Of a stretch of 64,000 bases of DNA, positions 48,869 to 59,000 are shown one piece after another. Origin of the DNA: Chrysomallon squamiferum (taxonomy: Eukaryota; Mollusca; Gastropoda; Neomphalida; Peltospiridae); assembly GCA_012295275.1 (NCBI GenBank), contig CM022668.1, positions 201,157 to 265,156 on the forward strand, in the 5' to 3' direction. The position numbers were made by a program, and so were the translations under genes. Under the pieces are notes generated by a model. That model was not told the DNA's origin. It was given only the letters and a program-made list of their open reading frames with translations, and made no database searches. Position 1 is the first letter of the stretch. Every line of letters begins with the position of its first letter.

Positions 48869-49566
48869 CTAATTAGCTTCTTCTAGAATTCAGTTTCCAG
48901 TTTAACATGGGACCATCCTGTTAAATAGTTTGACCCAAACAAGTAAAATAAATAGAGGATTATTTCTAATAACCATTTTTCGTAACAGACAATGTTATGA
49001 ATGTAACAGTTACAATGTCTATCTGCAGGTCATATTTCTGTTTTAACCCTTTTAATCTGGAGCAGCAAAAACAGAAACACATTTCAGACACAGTGTCATT
49101 AAAATATTATTGCTATGGTTACCAAACTATTGTATTTAAAAATTCAGTTATTTGAAATATGTCAGATATATATATTTATATATATATACAGTTTTGTTAA
49201 AATTGATAGATCTTTGTTATACTATATTGTTGATATGGTTACCATAAAATTTACATAACAAAGCAAATTAAAAATCTGTCTTTAAAACTCTAAAATTTGT
49301 TGGTGTGGTGTCTGAAATCTACAAAAAAAAATTAAAGTAATAAATTAGCAATAACAGTGGGCTTTTAAAAAACTACAACCTGTTGTCATGGTAACTGACC
49401 TGTTAGAAAATTCAAAATCACTGCTGGCTGTAAGAACATTGAGCATATTGGGACTGTTTCTGCTGAACATCGGCTCATCTTTCTTGGGGACATCAATAGC
49501 CTTCGTTGTGGTAGTCGATGACGACATAGTCTGCTGGGGGTAGTCAGCATTACGCTCCAGCGTCAT
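39332..49566 (-). CDS. MAP3K13: MAP3K12/13 (DLK/LZK, Wallenda) orthologue, twelve coding exons
   Basis: Exons: 49566-49400, 47403-47159, 46842-46659, 44903-44712, 44495-44337, 43979-43821, 43440-43222, 42868-42752, 42261-42130, 41784-40917, 40355-40050, 39406-39332. All junctions are GT-AG with matching phase, and the sum is 2823 nt, 940 aa plus stop (human LZK is 966 aa). N-terminal [16 protein letters not shown] is at about 116-131. In the kinase domain, GSGAQGAV begins near 154, Lys is at 174, HRD at 256, DFG at 276 and APE at 300. A leucine-zipper region spans about 440-500. The tail has [15 protein letters not shown] (888-893) and DSSSDEDG near the end. The family activates JNK/p38 cascades in axon injury and synapse growth. 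The start is the first in-frame ATG after a [18 protein letters not shown] favours LZK, but invertebrates usually have a single gene for both. Confidence 0.96.
39407..40049 (-). other. MAP3K13 intron 11 with (GT)n(TA)n and triplet repeats
   Basis: Contains CTA/CTG triplets (about 39520-39620), a compound GT/TA microsatellite (39851-39925) and another triplet tract near 39960-40010. Confidence 0.9.
40050..40355 (-). CDS. MAP3K13: MAP3K13 coding exon 11 (acidic stretch and SDGLSD)
   Basis: Residues 815-916, phase 0 at both ends: [20 protein letters not shown] and [16 protein letters not shown], all alignable with the vertebrate LZK C-terminal half. Confidence 0.95.
40119..40136 (-). other. MAP3K13: SDGLSD hexapeptide codons (DLK-1 activation motif)
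   Basis: Residues 888-893 are exactly SDGLSD. In C. elegans DLK-1 and human MAP3K13 this C-terminal hexapeptide is known to govern the switch between inactive and active kinase complexes in a calcium-dependent way. Confidence 0.85.
40847..40852 (-). terminator. Intronic poly(A) signal after MAP3K13 exon 10
   Basis: AATAAA in transcript sense, about 65 nt past the exon 10 donor and 44 nt past the read-through stop at 40896, followed by G/T-rich sequence (TTGTCTGAGGGGTGGT). Use of it would end the message after codon 814 plus six intron-encoded residues. Confidence 0.4.
40917..41784 (-). CDS. MAP3K13: MAP3K13 coding exon 10 (long, disordered)
   Basis: Residues 525-814. Mostly Ser/Asn/Asp-rich and apparently disordered, with short islands shared with vertebrate [15 protein letters not shown] and [12 protein letters not shown]. 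Without splicing at its donor the frame adds VNKHLI and stops at 40896. Confidence 0.93.
42130..42261 (-). CDS. MAP3K13: MAP3K13 coding exon 9
   Basis: Residues 481-525: REQALMLF continues the zipper, then a basic stretch ([15 protein letters not shown]) corresponding to the vertebrate HPVRPI region. Confidence 0.93.
42752..42868 (-). CDS. MAP3K13: MAP3K13 coding exon 8 (leucine zipper)
   Basis: Residues 442-481: [16 protein letters not shown] and [11 protein letters not shown], heptad leucines matching the first zipper of DLK/LZK, which mediates activating dimerisation. Confidence 0.96.
43222..43440 (-). CDS. MAP3K13: MAP3K13 coding exon 7 (end of kinase, start of coiled region)
   Basis: Residues 369-442: [10 protein letters not shown] closes the kinase domain, [14 protein letters not shown] follows, and [13 protein letters not shown] begins the heptad-rich region used for dimerisation. 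Confidence 0.97.
43821..43979 (-). CDS. MAP3K13: MAP3K13 coding exon 6 (kinase C-lobe)
   Basis: Residues 316-369: [39 protein letters not shown]. Confidence 0.97.
44337..44495 (-). CDS. MAP3K13: MAP3K13 coding exon 5 (DFG, activation segment, APE)
   Basis: Residues 263-316: [31 protein letters not shown]. The activation segment keeps the Ser and Thr typical of the family. Confidence 0.97.
44635..44704. repeat. (TC)n microsatellite abutting the exon 4 donor
   Basis: Seventy bases of TC on the plus strand. In the kinase transcript it is GA repeat beginning about eight nucleotides into intron 4. Confidence 0.97.
44712..44903 (-). CDS. MAP3K13: MAP3K13 coding exon 4 (hinge and catalytic loop)
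   Basis: Residues 199-263: [13 protein letters not shown] (hinge) and [12 protein letters not shown] (catalytic loop). The donor GTAAGA is followed within two bases by a ~70-bp (GA)n array. Confidence 0.97.
45010..46022 (-). mobile_element. pogo/Tigger-like DNA transposon remnant in MAP3K13 intron 3
   Basis: CAGTGGACTCTGTCAAAATC at the left end and, inverted at the right end, CAATGGACTCTTTGAAAACC: 17 of the first 23 terminal bases agree. The right end is followed by TA, the expected target site; the left TA has been lost or mutated. Minus-strand frame 45128-45334 ([13 protein letters not shown]) could be the decayed C-terminus of a transposase. The rest is unrecognisable. Confidence 0.5.
46121..46145. 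repeat. (CA)n microsatellite in MAP3K13 intron 3
   Basis: Short uninterrupted CA run just outside the pogo-like remnant. Confidence 0.95.
46659..46842 (-). CDS. MAP3K13: MAP3K13 coding exon 3 (kinase N-lobe)
   Basis: Residues 138-199: [17 protein letters not shown] with the glycine-rich loop, EVAVKKVRD with the ATP-binding Lys, and [15 protein letters not shown] of the C-helix. Confidence 0.97.
47159..47403 (-). CDS. MAP3K13: MAP3K13 coding exon 2 (GCLRPVW block)
   Basis: Residues 56-138. Low-complexity Ser/Pro/Thr sequence leads into [20 protein letters not shown], the signature just before the kinase domain in DLK and LZK. The acceptor's pyrimidine tract is part of a tetranucleotide microsatellite. 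Confidence 0.95.
47409..47515. repeat. (AAAG)n(AAAC)n microsatellite forming the exon 2 acceptor tract
   Basis: AAAT/AAAG units and then thirteen or so AAAC units. In the transcript it reads (TTTG)n(TTTC)n...TTATTTCAG directly before exon 2. Confidence 0.95.
48800..48865. repeat. (CT)n microsatellite in MAP3K13 intron 1
   Basis: About 66 bp of pure CT; GA in the transcript. Confidence 0.97.
49400..49566 (-). CDS. MAP3K13: MAP3K13 coding exon 1
   Basis: Residues 1-56, beginning [14 protein letters not shown], rich in Ser/Thr and not conserved with vertebrates. The open frame extends a little upstream (LQLRDWRVYSYT) to an in-frame TAG; TATAG and TTACAG there could be acceptors from a 5' UTR exon. 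Donor is GTCAGT. Confidence 0.8.
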
Positions 49567-49740
49567 TGTGTAGCTGTACACACGCCAGTCCCTGAGCTGT
49601 AACTATAAATAGAAACTATTCTAAATATATTATATATAATATGTAAATTATTTTACACTGTGTTTAATTTTAATAAACACATACATACATATTACATTTA
49701 AATAACTTATATCAAATTAAATTACATTAAATTAAGGAAT

Positions 49741-49925
49741 ATTAAAGAGAATGCAATGGTGGTCAAGCCTATTTAGGCTAAAACTCTCAAAATTTAAGGG
49801 GGCATATCTCTGACACCACTGGTCTGATTGGCCTAAAATCCCAATCAACAAGTATACCAAGTTTCATAAAAATCTGAGATGGTCGGGTTTAACCCATTGG
49901 ATGATTTTACACAGAATGACCACAG
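49741..49925. repeat. Possible dispersed repeat
   Basis: A compact, less AT-rich block (GGGGGCATATCTCTGACACC ... GATTGGCC ... AAAATCTGAGATGGTCGGGT) stands out from its surroundings and reads like a short dispersed element. There are no clear terminal repeats and no coding potential. Confidence 0.3.
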
Positions 49926-50406
49926 TACATATCAAGTCAGATGAATCATAATTAACTAAACTTTATTACTGACATTGTGACAGATGTCAAGATTTCTGGA
50001 CAAAAGCATTATGGGTATAAAAAATGTATTTAATGATATTAGGGAAGATAATATGTATTAATCCTAGACTAGATGCATTGTAGGTAAAAAATACTTTAAT
50101 AAAATTATAGCATTTGATAGAGTAATTGCAGATCAGATGCATTATGGGCAACAAAAATATGTAAAGTTACAATGGATGAAAATAGTGGTTTTATACAAGA
50201 TGCATCCTGGTTAATTAAACATATACTGACATTACAATGTCTGATGGTACTATAAAGGTGTTAAGAAGCAGTTAGAAACATTGTTTTTCTTCTGGTTGTG
50301 CAATAGCAGTACTGGCCTTAATGGGACTGCTTCATGTTATCACAAAATCAATACTTATTAGCTGTGTTCCATCACAGAATAAAACTACAGCACTTTTACC
50401 AGCCTC

Positions 50407-50720
50407 TGGGAATCTCAGCTAATTAACCATTAAAGACACAATGTATAGGGAATCGAAGTAATTAACAGTGAAGATACTGTGTCTGTGAATGTCAGGTACT
50501 ATATATCAAACATATTACACCATGACTGTATGTCTGAGTCTGAAATATCTGAATAATAAAGATACTATATCCAGGAATCTGAGATACCTGAATAATAAAG
50601 ATACCATGTTCAGGAATCTGACATACCTGAATCATAAAGATACGATGTCCAGGAATCTGAACTAACTGAGTATTAAAGTCACCATTGTGAGGAATCTGAG
50701 ATACCTGAACATAAATCACT
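50407..50720. repeat. 39-bp minisatellite, about eight degenerate units
   Basis: Unit of the type AGGAATCTGAGATACCTGAA plus TAATAAAGATACNATGTCC. The last four or five units (from about 50535) are best preserved, earlier ones more diverged. Because 39 is a multiple of three, one minus-strand frame stays open with a 13-residue period. Confidence 0.85.
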
Positions 50721-51558
50721 GGGTCAGTAAATACAAACTAAACATTTCAATAAATGTTAAAACTAATATTACTTAAAAATTAATGAGATATTTTTGCCTT
50801 CAACAACAACAGCATTAGATAAATAAATAAAAAAGTCTGATGGTGATAGTACATTTTCAGGATTGGTTTCAAATTATCCAAACATTTTCTTCTTTTCAGT
50901 GACAGTACAATAACATTCTGAGTGATTGGATCTTAGAATATTTTGTTATTAGATATTAATCAATGGCTCTTTGAGGAATGGTATGAGAAAGAAAAACATG
51001 AGTTACACTTATTAAATAGCAAAAACAGATATTTTATATAAACCTTCCATACACAAGAATAGGAAATAACTGAATGGGTGCCTGCTGTAACATGTCACTT
51101 TTCAGATAATTACAGGGCTAAAGTATGGTTAATAAATATTTATAGTTACTATTACAAACAAAAAAAGAGTAGACAACCTTTTGATTTTGAAACTTCAGTC
51201 ATCAGTTAATAAAAAGGCTCATTCCCAGCACAAACAAATTACATTTTTTATTCTCGAAAGAAACTTAACACCAGTCATTCACAGGAATATATATATATAT
51301 ATATGAAAAAAAAGTACAAAAACAAAGTGAGAGAGAAAAAAAGCACCAAATCTTCAGTAAGTCTTCTAAAAGTGATTGTGTTATTGGAGAAATTTTGTCA
51401 AATATGTCAGCAAACAATGCATGCTCAATTCATTGTATTATATATGCAAGTGAAGGTGTATATGTATGTGTAAATGTGCATGCATGTGTGTGGGTGTGTG
51501 TGAAGAATGTCACAAAACTTTTTACATTGATTTACTTGTAAATAAATGATCAATATTA

Positions 51559-51559
<1 letters not shown>

Positions 51560-51591
<32 letters not shown>
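51560..51591. repeat. (CA)n microsatellite
   Basis: Uninterrupted CA run of about 32 bp. Confidence 0.95.
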
Positions 51592-51595
<4 letters not shown>

Positions 51596-52767
51596 AAATA
51601 TAGTGTGTGTGTATGTGTATATATATCTTTTTTTAATGTGACTGAATATAATATATGATATGAATATACATATATACATATCATAAATCCACATATAACA
51701 TTATTTCTTATTTAAAACAATTCACTATTGATGACTTGAGCCACTGAAGAATGGAAAAAAAATATGCTGAGACGGCAGTCAAGTACAAAGATTTGTTTGA
51801 CATTTTAAAACTGAAACATCAGATGTCTTAATAGCTGTTGTGATGTTTGTGTTCCAGATACTGATAGACTGAAATGACTTTGACATTTATGTCAAATATT
51901 ATTGATTATTTCAAAACAAATGAGTTAGATGTGTATTTGGATGTAAATGTGTGCAACTGTACATTTGTGTATTTGTATATGCATACAAAAGAATTATTGT
52001 GTGCGCATGCCACACACACACATACACACACACGTTTCGAATTGTCATAATTATTTAAAATTTTGTTTGAATGTATCCACATATGCCATAGACTATGGCC
52101 TGAGTATAAATAAAGTTCAGCTCAGTTCAGAAGTGTAGCAACCAGTGATGAAAATAGTGAGAGAAAGAAAGTCTAATACCTAATGTTAATCCACAACTGA
52201 CCTTAGAAAGTCTAACCCCATAGTAAAAGGAACATCAGAGATAACTTAATCTAATTTCATCCATGTGTTTGGAATATCAATCATAGAGATTAGCAGATAA
52301 TGGAAAACTATTAATAAAGTTACCTCCCTCACAGGTCAGGAAAATAATTCATCAGTTAGAAGCTTCAGCATTCTTTTACACTGGTTTGGAAACCTGCTGG
52401 TTTTGATTGATTTCTCCTTCCACCCCACCCACTATTTATATTAGATAAATCAGGTGTAAAGTATATTTATTCTTATTTTTTCATCTTCTATTTACATTTA
52501 GAGAGTTCTTAATTTTATTTTTCATTTATATATATAAACATATCATGGCTGTAACTACATTGAGGCAAATGCCATATTGAAATTGAAGATTTTTTGTTTT
52601 TAATTTTATACAAAGATTTTATTTAAAAAATATAAAATACAAGATTCTATTCTGATAGAAATGATATCCACTGAATGAAGTTGTTTATGTCTTCAGTTAC
52701 CATTTGAAGTCTATTAACATCATTGCAAATAAGTGTTTTTGCCTCATTTCAAAAAGTGTAGTTATGG

Positions 52768-52809
52768 CCGTGTGCGTGTGTGTGTGTGTGTGCGTGTGTG
52801 TGTGTGTGT
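52768..52809. repeat. (TG)n microsatellite with GCG interruptions
   Basis: TG array with two CG interruptions. Confidence 0.95.
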
Positions 52810-54369
52810 AAAATTAAGAGTTAATCTGTAAGAACATCAATCATTCTACCGACAATAATTTTTCTGGTATCATCATTATAAGATAAATGATATATTTGAT
52901 ATTTAATTAATTATTAAAATAAAACATGTTAAGCTATCTTATTCATGCTCTTGAGCACATCAGTGTTTTAAACCACAGACACTCTACAGTAGATCTGAAT
53001 TATTATACACGGGCAGCCTTAACTGTGACCCTGTTGTTATCTTTTTTCAATGCTGTTGAATAATTAAAATGTTGTATTTATGAAGGCACAGGATACTGTT
53101 TTCTTTTTCTTTTTAAAACCTTACAAAATAAAGTGTATTATCAAATGTTCCACTGGTTAATATCCTAGTTATTAGATAACAATGCATTTTAAAGTATTAA
53201 TAAAATGATTTTAAACATTCTTATGGTTATATTATATTAATTACTATAAATCTATTTTCACAGACCAGTCGGCATTCTTTCAGTATTTAAAATATTATAA
53301 ATATAAAATGCAAATAAAAGCAAAATATAATACAAAAACTGAATGCAAAAATAAAAATATATATAATTTGTGAGTGTCTGAATATCTCCATATGTTTAAA
53401 TATCTATACCAGTACATTGATAAATACACAAATAAACTATCACATAATTTTTACACACCTACTTCTACCTCTCTGTCTTTCTATCCATTTATCTATATAT
53501 CTGTCACAATGTCTACCATAAAAAAAGGCAAATATCAACATAAATTAATAACCATACAAACATACACATTAAGATTTCATATTTAACATTTTTTACTATT
53601 TATATGAAGAATCCTTCAAATTAGGTAAGCAACATATACAAAAACACACATAAACACAGACATACAGACAACTCATATATAAACACTTAATATATACTCA
53701 TATTATTATAACAATGCCTGACGCATGTAATACAATTATTATCTGATAGTAATGTGTGCCTTAATAAAATTACACTAAATAACCCACATACATACATAAA
53801 CACAAAAACAGATGTCATACATGATCATAAACCTTTAACTAAATATTTACTTATGTCATTATGATAATATATAACTCATATAATACAATTAGTATCTGAT
53901 AGTAATGTCTACCTTTTTATTCAAATTATATTAAATAAACCATACTCATACAAACATACATATGATTATGTACCTAGACATATGTTAATATATACAATAT
54001 ATATTTAGCATGTTAAGATCGAATTCGTACAAAGTATATATTAAATGAACCAGGAAGTTAACAGCTGCCATGACAGGAACAAACCAAAATGAAGAAAACA
54101 CTGAAAAGCATCTATCATCATTTCTCTTCTGTAGCTACAAATCGATTCTATCTGAATGTACTGTGATCCTTACTTTCAGGGAGTAATTTGAATTTCGCAA
54201 CATCAATAGTACGGCCCAGTTTCACAAAAAAATGTGATGCAGCAATTCCAGCACTAAGGCCCAGTCGCATGAATCAGCTGTTAGGTTTAAATGAGAAGAA
54301 ATAGTGTATGGAAAGTTGATGTAGTAGTAGGCCTACATGTGTTTTACTCCTTCTGATGATTTGCTTATT

Positions 54370-54510
54370 AGTATGTATGTGTGTGTGTAAGTGTATATAA
54401 GTTTGTGTATGTATGTGTGAGGGTGTGTGTGACTATATATGTGTGTGTGTGTTTGTGTTTGTCTGTGTGGTGTTTGTGTGTGTCTGTGTGGTGTTTGTTG
54501 TGTGTATGTA
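54370..54510. repeat. Degenerate TG-rich tract
   Basis: TGTGTG, TATG and TGTT units with repeated GTGTGGTGTTTGT. Open frames on the other strand are His/Thr artefacts. Confidence 0.8.
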
Positions 54511-54722
54511 ACATCATTATATGATACATTTTTATCAGGTAATACGGACATAACACTAAACACAAAACAGAAGTATAGACAAGACATGGACACTGCACAG
54601 ACAGTACAGATAATATAAATTGAATGTACAGTCATAAACACAAATATATCTACGTATACATATACAATTTAAGTAGGTTAGTAATATACACATTATAAAT
54701 ATATATATAGGTACCTACAAAA

Positions 54723-54756
<34 letters not shown>

Positions 54757-55589
54757 TACATATACATATACTAACATATGCATATACACACTCACACACA
54801 TATCCATTATAATAATATCCATTTAAGTTTGATGTAGCATATTTTTAAACTATTAACAATAGTAATTATAGTTATAATATTAATATTTTTAATAGTTGTG
54901 GTTCTATAGTTAGTAGTAAATATGGTTGGTGTGAAAGTAATAGATGTAGTACTAATAGTATATACACATACACATATGCATATGCAAGACAAGATTAGAA
55001 TAAAATATAATTATTAATCAAATTATAAAAACCAAAATTCCAAAAACAAACAAAAACAAAAATGACAATACATCTGTGTATTTTTATAAAACCCTAACTT
55101 TTTAAATGACAAGGTTTATTTATTTATAATTATTATTATATATTTTTTTTTTAAAAACCCTAAATTTTGTACCTGTACAGAAGAGAAAATAATAAAAAAA
55201 TGTAACCATCAATCTGTACACAGCAAATAATAATGCCTGAGTTTATTATCTGTCCAAATGAATGTATTAAAGAACCTGAGGATTTTTTAATCTGTTGACA
55301 GGTAAATTAATCCCCAACCCATCTTACCTTTGATCTCTGTCAGGTGAACTGATTGTCATTAATAATTAATTATAACCTTAATAAAATATATTTTAAACAC
55401 TTGTGAAGTGCCTGAAACTTTTTTTTTTTTTTGTTTCAGTCATTTAAGACTTTTTTCACATTAGATAAATTGCACTGATTCATGAGAGAACATTTTAAAT
55501 CTGTTTTTGTAGCAGAAAAGAACAATATAAACAAATAAGCAAGCAAACAAAAAGAAATGAACAAAATAAATAAGAAAGGAAGAAATGTT

Positions 55590-56000
55590 TCCTAATCTAG
55601 TGGTAGTTATAGTAGTCACAGTAATGGTTGTGAATGATAGCAGCAGCGCCAGTAATAGTAATAGTAGTAGTACTAGTTTGACATGCACTAATAGTGTAAT
55701 ATGGTAATTTTGTTATTAAGTTATAATTAAATAGTAGCAGCAGTAATAGTAGGAATACAAGTAATAATAATAATAGCTGTCATACAGTAGAAATTGTATT
55801 AGTAGTTATAATAGTAGTAGTAGTAGCAGTTGTAGGGGTAGTTGCAGAATAATAGTCTAGTAAAATTTACTGTCACAGATGAGTTATGTTATAGTAGTAA
55901 CAGTAGTATAACTATTAGTAGCAGTACTGGTAATTGTAATGGTAACTGTAGTAGTAGTTAGTGGTAGCAGTAGTTATAGTTGTTGTTATTATAGGAATAC
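55590..56000. repeat. GTA/AGT trinucleotide-rich tract
   Basis: Imperfect TAGTAG/CAGTAG triplets throughout, similar to the tract at 23755-23930. Confidence 0.65.
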
Positions 56001-59000
56001 TAGTGGCAATGGAACAAGCAGCTGCATAGTATTGTTATTATTAATCTTAAATCTTTCTAAAACAATTTCTTCTTGTTTACCCTATGATTATTATTCATAC
56101 AGCTATAAATATCTTATTGAAATCAGTATGTCAGCATTGCCACATCAGTTTCTAACATCTACTATGTCATCCTGTCTCACCCTGTATAATTATACTGATT
56201 TTCTTCCAAACTTATTTATTGTTTGATAACCTTCATATAGGTAAATCCAGGTGAAAACTAATTAACATGAATGATAACAGGTTTGTATGAATGAAAACAT
56301 TTCACAGTCACTGTATTGCTTTATAAAAATTAAATGCTCTGTTATGTGTTAATCACTTAATGTTATGAATATTTATATGTTCGACATTTTGATAATGGAT
56401 GGATGGAAATTTGAATGATTGGGAAAATGAGTAACCATGGTAATATACATATGTATGTATGTATGACTCTTTACCAGTCTATTAATCTATTTGTCTGTCA
56501 GTTGGTGTCTATCAATCTCACTTATACATTTCAAATCTCCTGTTTAGTTCTCTACAAATAAAAAGGCTCTAAAAATATGACATTCTAACTAATAAACATC
56601 CAATAACACTGATTAATAATTTGTATCTAAATAAAAATTAGATAATTATGATATAATAATTACTAAACTTGTGTCTAATTAAACTATGATATAAAATAAT
56701 ATTTATATAAATTATAATTATATCCTTGTTGATTAAAATACTTATAAAATACAGATAAATTAATATAGCTTATAATAATCACTAAGATACTTATATTAAT
56801 AATAATAAAAAGATTCATGATCATCTAACATGCAAATAATTTTCTACATCTTCAGTTTGTTTCTTTGTCTTCATAATGAAGGGGTTCCTGTGTTATTCTA
56901 AAAACCAGTACTTGAATAATGAGAACAGATGTATTGATTTATAGAGGTTACTGCATTATACAATTCTGTTGGCTGAACCAGGAACAGTGTACAAGAATAT
57001 TGATTTTGTCCTTTGACTTTTCTTTGTACAAGCAGCAGTGGCTTGGGGCTCAATTGGTCACTAGATCAATACTTGTTGGTGTGCCAGTTAGACTATACAT
57101 TTTCCCAGATACTGTTACTTATTTCTTAACTTACTCTAGTACAAGCAGAAAGATGTAAGTCATGGTTTGGGTGATTATCTGAGACATGATGGGTCATTAT
57201 ATCAAACTTATTAGCCCATTTATTAGAGATAGATACTAGGTTAATCTCTCTTATTAGTACTGTAAGTGAAAATATATAGCTGATACCTAATAAAATATAT
57301 AACCAACACCTTTCTTTTGTTAATAATAAAATTTATAATTGATACCTAACATATGTTAAACTGAAATCTAATACTTTTTAATAACAAAATATACTGACAA
57401 GTTCCATAAAAGTTCTAAAAAATACTAAGAAGTATATTTGTAAGTAAAATAATTATTTTTCTTGTCATCAAAATGTGAAATGTTTACATCATTACCATAA
57501 ATCCTCAAGGCTAAATAATATTCAAAACCTCACAAAATCTAAATTTCTTTTTTTCAAAATTAGGATGCTTACAGCAGTTAGAATGTCCATCTGTTCTTTC
57601 ATCTCTTTGGTCAGTTGAATATAATGGAAATTAAAATGATCCCAGAATGCAACACAATTGTTTTCACCTGACATTTTGTATTGATGTCGTACTTAGAAGT
57701 AATTATTTAGTATTGTTAACAATTTGTATAGAAATATGATTATATTTTATACAGAGCAGAAAAATATAAGAAATAATATACAGTCTGTTTTATATGTACT
57801 AGATCATCACATATGTAATAGAGACAGCAGCATGCACATATACACATACACACAAGCACACAAAGACAAAAGCATGTATATATGTATACATACACAGAAA
57901 CATTTAAACACAAACAAACACACACAAACTGTATTCCCAACACACATAAAAACACCTTTTTGAAAAAATGACGACAACAAACAAATAACAACTGCAAAGT
58001 TGGTGGTTACTAAAACATTTGATGAAAATGTTCTGTGAAGTCATTTAAAAATGTGTTGGGATATAATTAAGAGTGTGTTAGACTGACATTTAAAAGGTGT
58101 TATTTAAAATGTGTTAGGTTGAAAAATGTGTTTGACTAATTAGTGGGTTGAGGCCTCAGTAATAAAATATCAGACTATCATTAAAATATGAAACTTCCGA
58201 AGATGTATAAATCCATTAAAATAAGCTTAAACATCCAGTCTTTCCTTTTCATTTTTACATGTCTGTGTTAACTTCACTCCTACCCTAAGAAGATGCTCAC
58301 CATAACATTTTCAGTAATTTGTATTTAAAAAAGAACTCTTTCAGGATAATTTTGTCAACCTATTAGAGTTAATGAGATGTCCATGCAGCATACGAATAGT
58401 AAGATATATTGATTGCAGATGGAAAAGCAACACCTACGCAGTTCCTTGGACTGACCTTTGCTGTTAATATCACAGTTGAGACTACGCTGGTAAATAAAAA
58501 GAATCGTGATGTGCAGCAGTCTAGAGAAAAGAGTATATCATGTGATGTATGTATGTATGTATGTACGTACAATCAGATAGGCCTACATATTGCACTAAAA
58601 CACACACAAAAATATAAACACTCAAAACACACACATACACACACTCTCTCACACACCCACCCTCACTCTCAAAACCACACATTCCTATATATGCATTCTC
58701 AAAACAGATGTACAAAGATACTTCTGTAATGTATTGTTTTTCTGGAATCTGGTGACCTAATTAATATCAAACACTAATCAGTTAATTGTAGAGAATGAAC
58801 AGTTATTCTTTTGAAATTAAAAGAGAGATATATAGAGACACAGAGACAGAAATAATCTTAGACAGAGAGGAGAGAGGAGAAATAAAAATAAGTGAAAGGG
58901 TGAGGAATGCAGAAGAATATGAGAAAGAGAGATAGAACAAGAAAAATTGAGCGATATAGAGATAAACATGAGAAGAAAAGAAACAAACTAAATAATTTGA

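Larger units (their letters stand above)
47404..49399 (-). other. MAP3K13 intron 1
   Basis: About 2 kb. Apart from the microsatellites it holds an A/G-rich purine tract (about 48050-48300) whose long minus-strand frames are Phe/Ser-only artefacts, and several poly-A runs. Confidence 0.85.

Noticed and set aside
50492-50719. Repetitive 13-residue protein on the minus strand (QIPGHRIFMIQVC units).
   Set aside because: It is the translation of a 39-bp minisatellite; the frame stays open only because the period is a multiple of three.
50407-50720. Regular repeat units resembling a CRISPR array.
   Set aside because: Units are directly contiguous without unique spacers and diverge gradually, in an animal genome.
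57030-57110. tRNA-like sequence (GGGGCTCAATTGGTCACTAGA), perhaps a SINE head.
   Set aside because: Only a box A-like stretch is present; no box B, cloverleaf or tail could be found.
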